The notes under the pieces: generated by a model
The model's input: only the letters and a program-made list of their open reading frames with translations
Database searches by the model: none
Told to the model about the DNA's origin: nothing
Origin: Chrysemys picta bellii
Lineage: Eukaryota; Chordata; Testudines; Emydidae
DNA length: 64,000 nucleotides
Assembly: GCF_011386835.1 (NCBI RefSeq)
Contig: NC_088795.1
Span: 17,279,441-17,343,440, forward strand
Direction: 5' to 3'
Translations under genes and position numbers: made by a program
In this document: positions 47,918 through 57,684 of the stretch, piece after piece
How the letters are laid out: the number at the start of each line of letters is the position of its first letter
How positions within the stretch are numbered: position 1 is the first letter of the stretch

Positions 47918-48180
47918 TTGCCAACTCCAAACACTCAAAAATCATGTGTCAGGCCCCAAAAATCATGAGACTGGCTTAAAAATAATGAGATCTTTTCAAA
48001 TAATACATTTAGGGGTTTTTTAATTGGCCTTCTAGTTTTTGAACCCATAGGAGTCAAGTTTTTCTCCAGAACTATGAAGGCTAGGAACTTCTTTTTTTTT
48101 TTCTAAATGAAAACTGGGATTCATGGGTCCAGGAGCTGGGACTTTAGGAAACCTCACAATAAACTCATGAGAGCTGGCAA
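47918..48180 (-). mobile_element. Ancient MITE, intact copy of the 37588-38081 element
   Basis: 263 bp with ends ttgccaactcc and gagctggcaa. On the minus strand it contains 'gtcccagctcctggac', 'ccttcatagttctggag' and 'ggttcaaaaactagaaggcc', in the same order as the 37.6-38.1 kb copy, and 'aatcatgagactggctta' on the plus strand. No coding capacity. Confidence 0.75.
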
Positions 48181-48548
48181 CTCAGGATCTCCCTCAGGGC
48201 CCCCAGCAAGCCATAAAAACCGCACAGAAAATGAATCAAATTCAAGTTGGGATCTCTGCAGGGTCAATCAAAGAGAACAGAGCAATGAATATAGCATTAT
48301 CCTCTTCCATGACTCCAAAACCATGCCCTATTGGCCTGGTATTCCAGGGGGCTGTAGAAGAGACAATATGACTCACAGTTAAAAGAAAGTAAAAATGATC
48401 AGAAGAAGAGCGGCATTAAGACATAGAGGCAAAGGAGGAGAAGGATGTTTTCAAGTGAGTTTGGAAAAGATGGAGAGTTGATGAGGCAGAGGGAGACAGA
48501 TAGACTGTTCCAGGTGGCCAGAGCTGCAGAGAATGTGTTTGCACCGAC

Positions 48549-48828
48549 AGGGTATGTCTGCACTGCAAAAAAAACACAAGTCACAGAGTTTGGGTCTACA
48601 GATTAAGGTTTGCACTACAGTGCTAAAAATAACAGTGTAGATGTGCCCACTTGGGCTCTGAAGCCTGGCAAGGGGGGTGGATCTCAGAGCCCTTGTCCAG
48701 CCCGAGCGGGACCATTTACACTGCTATTTTTAGTAGCATAGTGCAAGCCCGAGTCTGTAGTCCTGGGCTCTGAGACTCACTGCCATGGGTTGATTTGTTT
48801 GGGGGTTGTTGCAGTGTAGACGTACTCA
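48549..48828. mobile_element. Fold-back MITE ('ggtatgtctgcactgcaa' ends)
   Basis: Ends agggtatgtctgcactgcaa and ttgcagtgtagacgtact are inverted. The interior has a second inverted pair ('gtgctaaaaataacagtgta' and 'tacactgctatttttagtag'). This end sequence is familiar from reptile and bird MITEs. There is no open frame and the duplication is not defined. Confidence 0.7.
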
Positions 48829-48984
48829 CAATGGCTACACTGTGGGAAGTGACTGAGAGAAGCTGGTGCTGGATGATGGGAAGAAGGACAGAGGGTAGTT
48901 AAGAGAGACTAGATCTGTGACTTAGTCGGGAACAAATCACTGAAAGGCAGGGACTATCTACAACTCTGAGTTTGTACAATTTCT

Positions 48985-49045
48985 AGGACAGTGGGACCTT
49001 GTTCTCAGCTAATCCTTAGGCACTATCAGAATAATTATAATCAAT
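48985..49045 (+). mobile_element. Ancient L2/L3-type 3' tail
   Basis: 'tttgtacaatttctaggaca' followed by 'gtgggaccttgttctcagc' and 'aggcactatcagaataatta' is a diverged copy of the tail seen in inverse orientation at 24568-24648. Confidence 0.55.
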
Positions 49046-51214
49046 GATAACAGAAGGATTTTAAAACCATGGACATTTTTTTATCTGGATCCTAAAAGGA
49101 GTTAGGGAGCCAGGGGCGAAGTGTGTGGAGAGGGGAAATCTGGTCACACTCCTTTGCATGTGTGAAAACATGACTCATATGAGGCTTGTCTATATTCAGC
49201 CAAGTTATTTTTAGAAGTGTTTGGGTGTTTTCAAGTGCATTTGTGTATGATCAGGGTATGATAATCAGGGTATGGTAATGTTTACATTTTCTTCTCTCTT
49301 CCCCCAACCATATTTCTTTTCCAAAGGGTAACAAATGCAGGGCTTTACATAAATAAAGTTGGTCATGTTTTCAGTATAAATGATACTGATGTTTGTTTCA
49401 TTAATGCTAGTCTGAAATGTTCTAACTCTCCCACAGTGGAACACTGCACTGTGGTTTTCTCTTTCTTTGATGTTGGAATACTGCCGTCTTTGGAAGATTT
49501 GCTAAGGAAACAGTCAAGATGCAAAGAGGAAACCCTTAGAATTTTACAGATCTTGAGAGGACTTCCCATCCCCCTCCTCAGTCCCCATCAAGTCAGGAGT
49601 TCGCCCTCCATTTTCACAGTGAAACCATTTGGTGGCACACAGAGCACAACAGTTTTGATCATTAGTTGCCTGTGGAGGTAACTGATTCTGGGTTGCGAAG
49701 TGCTGAAATTTGGATTTGGAAATCTGGAAAAGGTCTGAATGTTACTAGTCTGTGACACAACAATACAGAGGGTCTTGGCTCTGGGTATGCTTCAATATAG
49801 AGCAGGGCTGCTCTCCCTTGAAGAACTGGAGAGCCACTTCATCAAAGAAAATCACAGTCTCACAAATTAATTACTGTGTGGAGTCAGGGAGCAAGCCACT
49901 CTCTGTAGTGTGTTCCCATCCACTCCCTGCTTTCCTGTCAGAAATCCAATCGGGTGTTAATGTTGCTCTAAACAGCATTAGCACCTGTGGATTCTCTTCT
50001 CTACTTATTACTTTGTAGCTGAAGGGAGCTGTCAGCCAATGGCAACATGGTTTCTGAATGAGTTTGTTCTGCTAAGGGTAAGGAAATCCAGCAAGGATGG
50101 CTATATGAAGACTTTGGGCCGCTGTAGATCACCTGAGATCTGCATGGATCACCCAAGATCTGCTAGTTAAAGGGAGTCACCAACCCCATGTCCCTTCTGT
50201 GGACTGCAAAACTTGTCCCTAATGGAATTTTGTCTTTTGGAGTTTCCTACCCATTACACACAAAAAATCATATAGGGCCCAGGTCTGCATGGGAGTTGCA
50301 CCTATGTAACTGAGGGCAGAATTAAACCCAGAGTGTAGAATGTTACCACCAAATTGTAATACTTTATAATGGTTCATTCTGCCTGCAAATTCAGTTATAA
50401 ATACACATGGAAACTGTGGGTATTCATGTCTCACCATATTTTAATTTTGAAACTAACCATCACCGAGTACAAAAATAAATCCGTCAATTGCTTTACCACC
50501 ATAATAATTTCATAATTTAGAACTGCAAATTGACCATGCTAATTTATTTAGAATTAAAGTAAAAGAGTAACCCACTCCTCTTGGAAACTTGGATATGAAT
50601 GTAAATATTACAGTATTTCATACATAAATCTCTGTGTTTCCTGATAAAGATGAGTTATAATGCTTTTTATCTCTGTTAGCTCTGCAGTACCAACACTGCT
50701 ATGGGAGAGTGTGTTGGGTTCTAAACAGGCTCATTCATCATTAATAGAATTATCTAAGATGCAGCTGCAAAATCTTTATAATGGGTGATGAAGCCTGAAA
50801 CAGAAAGAACCCAGCATGACTTACAGATTCTAGCATGCATTTGCAGTACTGACATTTACAAAAATACATTATCTTACTCGTAAACTAAATAAATGTGGTA
50901 TGAAGTTACTGTGAGAGAGTAAACATGGTATTGCTGTGAAAATCTGGAAGGTCAAAATGCTGAATTCCATACAACTGTACAGATCTGTTCCTTTACCTTG
51001 ATTCCAGAGAGTAGTTGATATCTTAGGGAATATAGACATGAATGGGGACTGCAGCATCGGGCTCTTACTTTATGGAGGTTTAGTTAAATTTCTTTAGCAT
51101 TGTGAAGTTTAACCCTTTACCAAAAGTCTTCACAGGAGATGCTCCAAAGTTGACATGTTTTTCAGAAATACAAATACAAATATATTATGTATATTTGGGG
51201 TTTTCGGGCATAAT
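49046..51214. other. Non-coding DNA, no gene recognised
   Basis: Open frames at 49436-49681 and 49752-50018 look protein-like at first sight but match nothing I recognise (see findings). Confidence 0.45.
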
Positions 51215-51427
51215 GGTTAGTACCATTACACAAGGCACTGTGAGACCTCATCTGGAATACTGTGTGTGATTCTGATCTTCTGTGTTTAAGAAAGATAAAT
51301 TCAAACTGGAACAGGTGCAGAGGAGAGCTACTAGGATGATGAGAGGAATGGAAAACCTACCTTATGAGAGGAGACTCAAAGAGCATGGCTTGTTTAACCT
51401 AACCAAAAGAAAGCTAATAGGAGATTA
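51215..51427 (+). pseudogene. CR1 LINE ORF2 C-terminal fragment (left part, before PLE)
   Basis: In plus-strand translation the sequence reads, with one stop and a substitution or two, PHLEYCV, then [35 protein letters not shown] and [12 protein letters not shown]. That is the conserved C-terminal end of CR1 ORF2 downstream of the reverse-transcriptase core. The 5' side is truncated near 51215, as is usual for CR1. It is cut at 51427 by a PLE, and its 3' UTR resumes at about 52687. Confidence 0.85.
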
Positions 51428-52690
51428 GCTTGAAGTACATTGATGACATCTTCATCATCTGGACCCATAGAAAAGAAGCCCTTGAGGAATTCCACCATGA
51501 TTTCAATAATTTCCATCCCACCATCAACCTCAGCCTAGATCAATCCACACAAGCGGTCCATTTCCTGGACACTACTGTGCTAATAAGCGATGGTCACATA
51601 AATACCACCCTATACCGGAAACCTACTGACTGCTACACTTACCTACATGCCTCCAGCTTCCATCCAGGACACACCACACGATTCATTGTCTACAGCCAAG
51701 CTCTAAGATATAACCGCATTTGCTCCAATCCCTCAGATGGAGACAAGCACCTACAAGATCTCTATCAAGCATTCTTAAAACTACAATACCCACCTGCTGA
51801 AGTGAAAAAACAGATTGACAGTACCCAGAAGTCACCTCCTACAAGACAGGCCCAACAAAGAAAATAACAGAACACCACTAGCTGTCACCTTCAGCCCCCA
51901 ACTAAAACCTCTCCAGCGCATCATCAGAGATCTACAACCTATCCTGAAAGATGATCCTTTACTCTCACAGATCTGTCCTCGCTTACAGACAATCCCCCAA
52001 CCTAAAGCAAATACTCACCAGCAACCACACATCACTGAACAAAAACACTGACCCAGGAACCTATCCTTGTAACAAAGCCCGATGCCAACTCTGTCCACAT
52101 ATCTATTCAAGTGACATCATCATAGGACCTAATCACATCAGCCATACCATCAGGGGCTCGTTCACCTGCACATCTACCAATGTGATATATGCCATCATGT
52201 GCCACCAATGCCCCTCTGCCATGTACATTGGCCAAACCGGACAGTCTCTATGCAAAAGAATTAATGGACACAAATCTGACATCAGGAATCATAATACTCA
52301 AAAACCAGTGGGAGAACACTTTAACCTGTCTGGCCATTCAATGACAGACCTGCGGGTGGCTATCTTACAACAGAAAAACTTCAAAAACAGACTCCAACGA
52401 GAGACTGCTGAGCTGGAATTGATATGCAAACTAGATACAATCAACTCAGGATTGAATAAGGACTGGGAATGGCTGAGCCATTACAAACATTGAATCTATC
52501 TCCCCTTGTAAGTATTCTCACACTTCTTATCAAACTGTCTGTACTGGGCTAGCTTGATTATCACTTCAAAAAAATTTTTTTCTCTTACTTAATTGGCCTC
52601 TCAGAGTTGGTAAGACAACTCCCACCTGTTCATGCTCTCTGTATGTATGTATATATATCTCCTCAATATATGTTCCACTCTATATGCATC
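51428..52690 (+). mobile_element. Penelope-like element nested in a CR1
   Basis: A plus-strand PLE truncated at its 5' end inside the reverse-transcriptase catalytic motif. It carries the GIY-YIG domain to 52493 and a 3' UTR ('ggtaagacaactcccacc', 'cctcaatatatgttccac') that stops at tatatgcatc (about 52681-52690). The hammerhead-like segment and terminus present in other copies are absent, and CR1 sequence follows directly. About 170 bp of CR1 expected between the two CR1 pieces is missing, so the PLE replaced target DNA. No target duplication. Confidence 0.8.
51430..52493 (+). pseudogene. PLE reverse transcriptase / GIY-YIG protein, broken
   Basis: Three frames are needed. The first (51430-51867) starts in the catalytic YIDDIFIIW and continues with VHFLDTTV, YRKPTDCYTYLH and FIVYSQALRYNRIC, typical of the Penelope reverse transcriptase. 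A second frame (about 51840-51990) has DRPNKENNRTPLAVTFSP. The third (51951-52493) has AYRQSPNLKQ, a cysteine cluster C40-x4-C45-x2-C48, then the GIY-YIG domain: VIYAIMCHQC (78-87), MYIGQT (91-96), R103 and GEHF (121-124). At least two frameshifts and loss of the N-terminal half make it a relic. The family enzyme nicks target DNA and copies element RNA there. Confidence 0.85.
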
Positions 52691-53245
52691 AGAGGAGTGA
52701 AGTTCTGGAACAGCCTTCCAAGGGGAGCTGTGGGGGCAAAAAACCTAACTTGTTTCAAGATGGAGCTTGCTAAGTTTATGGAGGGGATGGTATGATGAGA
52801 CTGCCTACAATGGCATGTAGCAAATCTGCAACTGCTAGCAGCAAATATCGCCAACGGTTGTGATGGGGCACTAGATGGGGAGGGCTTTGAGTTACTACAG
52901 AGAATTCCCAGGTGTCTGGCTGGTGGGTCTTGCCCACATGCTCAAGATCTATCTGATCTCCCATATTTGGGGTCAGGAAGGAATTTTCCCCTGGGTCAGA
53001 TTGGCAGAGACGCCTTCCTCTGCAGCATGGGGCACAGGTCTCTTGCAGATTTAAACTAGTGTACATGGTGGATTGTCTGTAACTTGAAGTGTTTAAATCA
53101 AAATTTAAGGACTTCAGTAACTCAGCCAGAGGTTAGAGATCAATTACAGGAGTGGGTGGGTAAAATTCTGTGGCCTGCCATGTGCAGGAGGTCAGACTAG
53201 ATTATCATGATGGTCCCTTCTGGCCTTAAAATCTATGAATCTATA
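52687..53245 (+). mobile_element. CR1 LINE 3' part and tail (right part, after PLE)
   Basis: Begins catcagaggagtgaagttct, the point in CR1 about 170 bp after the left fragment stops. It continues with 'ggtatgatgagactgcc', 'ggggtcaggaaggaattttc', 'ccttcctctgcagcatgggg' and 'gatggtcccttctggcctta', ending in the CR1 tail 'atctatgaatctata'. Orientation agrees with 51215-51427. The minus-strand open frame at 52776-53066 is a shadow. Confidence 0.9.
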
Positions 53246-53394
53246 ATAGCATTGGAATACGATAAATGCAAAAATAGTGAATTTAAGTGTTAACTCAAAA
53301 TATTGATCTGAAGTACCATGGCCCCCTAATTGTTTCAGTGGAATGCATTTGTCAAAGTCTCCTATAAAGGGGTTTTAAGTTTTGCCTTTATGTT
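53246..53394. other. Non-coding DNA
   Basis: Nothing nameable. Confidence 0.5.
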
Positions 53395-53500
53395 GGATGC
53401 CTTTAATTTGGCCTAAGGGAGTTAGAGATGTAACTCTCATTGTAAGTCAGTGGGATTTAGGCTCTTTCCTCAGATAGGCCCCTTTGAAAATCCTAGCCTA
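53395..53500. repeat. Palindromic ancient repeat
   Basis: 'ttggcctaagggagttagag' with 'cagtgggatttaggctcttt' and 'cccctttgaaaatcctagcc'; same class as 41228-41368. Confidence 0.55.
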
Positions 53501-55655
53501 AATTCTTTCCTGTTTTTCCTTTATCAAGTAACTAGACATTTAAAAAAATAAATAAGTAAATCATGCTGAGTCTGTCAACCCATGTGCTGCACATGTAAGT
53601 CATAAAAGATGTGAATTTCAAATATCCTCTTTGTGTGACAGATCTAGGACCAAATGTGTGTGAGTCCATGGAAGAGACTTGATTCAGTGAACCAAAATTA
53701 TAGGTTAGTTCTAGTTCTCCCTTTTTTATTCATGGCAAAGTTTTAATGTGGTCATGGTGCATAGTCCCGTGATTTACAATCAAATGGATTAACCACTGAC
53801 TTATGCTTCACATAAGTATTATAAATCCACATGCATACCTTCCAGATGCAAGGCAAATGCACTGAGGCATCTTTAAAATGGATTAGTGAGACCATTTTCA
53901 AATACAAAATATTCACATGGGACAAAATCACATTGAAACAACATTTAAGCAGAAATTGCCTAGCTACAGCAAAGATGTACTTGACACAGCCATATAACTA
54001 TTTATAGCTAGATCTGTCAAATTTAGGGTAAACTTTTTTTCCCTTCCAACCACATTTGCTGCAGGATTCTTCTGGTTAATTGTGGGCTGTTGAAACTTTG
54101 CATGAAGACATCTGCGCAGTGTCACACCCTGTAATTATATGGGAAGGGATCTCTCTCTTGTGATTTTGTTGATAGTTGTATTTGACTGGTATTCTTCTGA
54201 ACATGATTAGGAGGGACACATTGTTTTCACTAGGTTTGGATGGGAGATTGACAGAACAAATCCACAGACTGAAAAAAAAAGAAAAAACTTGCTTCAGAAC
54301 TGTAAAAAATGGTTTAAATTAATAGCTCTTCTCTTACCTTGAATCCTTCATAGATGAATTTGTGAAACCTTCCACATAGTTCAGATTCCTTGTTTGTGGA
54401 AACACTTATGAAATTATTCCTAGCTCCTGTGCCCTGAACCTACTGCATTGCTACTGCACGCTGCATCAATTGAACTACCAGTCTTACTGCAGTTAATTTA
54501 GCTCTTTTTACAAAACCCTCAGTGTCTTAGCCATTGGTTCAATGTTCTGATGCTAGTTTATGGTTGACACTTTCAAAGGCTCCTTTAACCTTGGGGAGAA
54601 GTGTTCACCCCAGTTCTGTTACAGTGGGAGCAGGACTTGAACAAATTACAATCTAAATTAAGATTTAACAGTGCTATGCTATCCAGAATGGTCAGAGCAA
54701 AAGAAGATATAAGACTATCATTAAACCTGGGAATTTCCCACACAGCGAACAAGTGCATTGTCAATAAAAACCACAGGTGTAAAAGCCACAGGCAGGTGAA
54801 AATGGAAAATTGCTGTGAGGTACAGTGTCGGTGTTCATAATGCATTAACCTGAAAGTGCACTTAGCATCTCTCTTTTGGGCCTAATCCAAAATCCATTAA
54901 AGTTAATAGGAGTCTTTCTATTTACTTACATGGACTTTGGACAATGGGTTGTTAGTTTGGTTGGTTGGTTGGTTTTGTGCTCTAAACATCAAGTATGTAA
55001 TAAGTAGACTCACTGCCAGCCTCAGGTTCAAATGCAGGCAGGGTTAACTCACCATTTCATTTTCCTGAATTCCAAGACTTATGGGAGTCTTTTGGATAAG
55101 AGCCCCATTCCCCACAGCATGCACTGTACTGTTTGGTTCCTGTCTTCCCATCACAGAGGAGGCTAAATTTCAGTGAGGCTGTAAGTAATTTCTGAAGTGC
55201 TCTAGGATGAAAGATTCTATAAACGTACATTTCAAGGTATTATTAACAGTGACAGCTACAAAGAAGTTCACTTTCCTGCAAGCTGCTTTTGTTTGGACAT
55301 ACCTAATCTTTATGAAACTGTTTCAGCCCATTTTTGGCAACAATAGTTTAAGATAAGAGGTGAAACAGGGTGCTGTAGCCAGCTGAAACGGCAGAAGAAA
55401 TGTAGGTAGTAGAGTGTATTTACAGAGTGTAGGATTTGTCCTGAACCCCACAATTATCATTTCTCTAGGTATTATAATTTATATTTATTATTAATAAGAA
55501 TCTGTACATTTACAAATATATAGTACCACCATTCACTGGCCCAAAGAGTTTACAATTAAAGGCCCCGTTCTTGTATTGTGCAGACTTCTGCACATGCACT
55601 TCATAATAGGTGACCAGGATCTAAGACAGTACAGCAATTAAGACAAGAGAAAGAA
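53501..55655. other. Non-coding DNA, no gene recognised
   Basis: A (ggtt)n run at 54957-54975. The 79-codon frame at 54601-54840 is discussed in findings. Otherwise nothing. Confidence 0.5.
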
Positions 55656-57684
55656 TAGTTCTTCTCTGAGTGATTGCACATGTATGCACACCCCGTGCAT
55701 AGTTGTCAGAGAAGTTTTTCTCTCAGCAGTACCTCTGGGGACAGCTCGAGCACTCTCTGCCATTGCATACCCGTATAGCAGGGGGAACTGCCCCGACTCC
55801 CTCAGTTCCTTCTTTCCATCAGTAGCGGTTGTTGGAAAGCATCCAGACTTGTTGCAAGTTCTTCCCTCCCTCCTTGCATATAGCCCGTTTTTCTTAGATG
55901 TTGGTAGATAGTTAAGTAAAGTGAAGTATAAATATTTGTTAACGTTAAGTTTCAGTTTTTAGGTCTTTAAAGTTGACCAAATTCAAATGTTGGGACTGGG
56001 TCCGAAGCCGTGCCTTGCTCTCTGGGATTTAAGTCCTGCTGGTCTTGTAGTAAGCTGACGCCAGTCAGCAACCCACACCCCAGCTGCCTATAATGCTTGG
56101 GGGAGTCCCACATTAGTGACAAGTGTCACATCTGCAAGACATTCAAACCTCACTTTAGGAAGCATAGAACAAACAGGTTCAAGTGTCTACTTATGGAGGC
56201 AGCACTTCCCCCACCATCAGAGCCATCACATTTGGAACAGACTTTGACTACTGCCGCTTTGGTATGGAGCGACCCACCAGAGATGTCTATTGCACCTCAC
56301 TCTCCATCACCATTGCTGAAGAAGAAGAGAGACAGGCCTTCCAAAGACTGGGTACCCAAGGCAAGATCATCTATACTGAAGTCAGCTAGAAGCAAGGACT
56401 CTATGACAGATTCTGAGGAGAGGCGCTCCATAGAGCATTCCTCATCTAAAAAGAAGGGATCATCAATTGTGGAGCCTGTGCCAGATCTGTCAAGGCAGAC
56501 CTCTGAAGTATCCTTACAAAGTCACCAGGGTCAGGAATCAATACCACTACCGACAACACTGGAGGCATATGCAGATGCAAGAGAACTGCTTAACCTCTCA
56601 GTATCAGTGTTCCCAGTGGTGCAGGAAGGTTGCCAGTTGGTACCAATGCCTGTGGTTCCTACTCTGCCTCATCATGAGCATGTGGTCTCGTTACCTTCCA
56701 TGCTTTTGGTACCTCAGAAGCTGGTGCAATTAAGAGGCAAGCCAGCAATGATATTCCCAATACCACCATCCCTGGGCTCTGGCTACATATCTCCAGTTCC
56801 AATCAGCAGGTGTGGTATTTTGTGTCCCAGCTTAGACAGAGGGTGTATGTCCTTTGTCAGAGACTTGGGGGCCATGACTCACAGCAATGGCCTCCTTTTA
56901 AGGGGCAATGGCCTGGATAAGGATGGGTGCGAGGGCCATGTCAATGGCTTTTGTGGACACTGTGGGGTGTCCCTCCTCCTCCTAAGACTTCCCTTCACTT
57001 GCCTCAGTTGGTTTCTTCGAGAGCCCAGTAAGAGCATCGGCACCACAGGCAACATCCTCTGGAGCCCAGTGCCAGAATCGGTGCCAGGTATCTAGAAGTC
57101 ACTCGGGCAGCTCCCCCCTGCAAGACCTAGAGCAGGCTCTGCCTCAGCATCCTGGTGCATCCTCTTCCTCATCACCAGATGAGGCTGTAGAGGCAATAAA
57201 CAACTCACTGCCACCAGAGGACAACAGGGCTCACCAAGATCTTCTGAGAAGGCTGGCCTCTGTTCTGCATATTCAGGTAGAAGAAGTTCATGAGAAATCT
57301 AATAAGTTGGCAGACATTCTGGCTCCCTCCAAAGTGGCTCTGCCAATTAACAAAGCCATTCTGGAGCCAATTAAGGCACTTTGCAAGACCCCTTCTTACC
57401 TTCCTCCCACAGCAAACTGGGAGGAGGGGAGGTACTATGTCCCTTCTAAAGGATTTGAGCATCTGTATTCTCATCCTCCACGTGGCAACATAGTAGTAGC
57501 AGTAGTTGATGAGCAGGAGAGACGGGACCATGCGTTAATGCCTAAAGGAAGAGATTTAAAGAGACTAGACTTGTTTGAATGTAAACTTTATTCTACTGTG
57601 CCTGGGGCGTGCACACACCTACCGTGCAATGGACATGTGCAACACATCTTGAAAAACAGTTACGCAAAGATAGGTAACCATTTT
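55656..57684 (+). mobile_element. DIRS-type retrotransposon, internally deleted
   Basis: The left end (tagttcttctctgagtgatt, gcacatgtatgcacacc) and right end (gcgtgcacacacctaccg, atggacatgtgcaacacatc, ttgaaaaacagttacgc) are diverged inverted copies, as in DIRS elements of turtles. Between them lie a 5' leader with the conserved 'ctccctcagttccttctttc' and ORF1 (56097 to about 57597). ORF1 passes directly into the right end. The reverse transcriptase/RNase H, methyltransferase-like domain and tyrosine recombinase of a complete element (roughly 4 kb) are absent. It is therefore a non-autonomous deletion derivative, and not just a 5'- or 3'-truncated copy. Confidence 0.75.
56097..57597 (+). pseudogene. 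DIRS ORF1 (gag-like), frameshifted
   Basis: The first frame (56097-57095) opens with a CHICKTFKPHFRKHR segment, a decayed zinc-binding type motif of DIRS gag, followed by a proline-rich SPSPLLKKKR and serine/lysine-rich stretch. After about 56800 the true reading shifts (QQWPPFKGQWPG in another frame). The conserved C-terminal part is in a third frame: SSPDEAVEAINN at about 57170, RAHQDLLRRLASVLHIQVEE, VALPINKAILEPIKALCKTP, YYVPSKGFEHLYSHPP and RLDLFECKLYST. It ends at about 57597, where the element's right end takes over. The role in the family is a gag-like RNA-binding protein. At least two frameshifts and lost downstream ORFs make this a relic. Confidence 0.75.

Noticed and set aside
47544..47934. 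Overlapping frames of 78 and 122 codons on the minus strand
   Set aside because: Composition-driven in a GC-richer block; no domain or conserved pattern that I recognise.
52776..53066. Minus-strand open frame of 96 codons
   Set aside because: Antisense to the CR1 3' UTR; no protein expected there.
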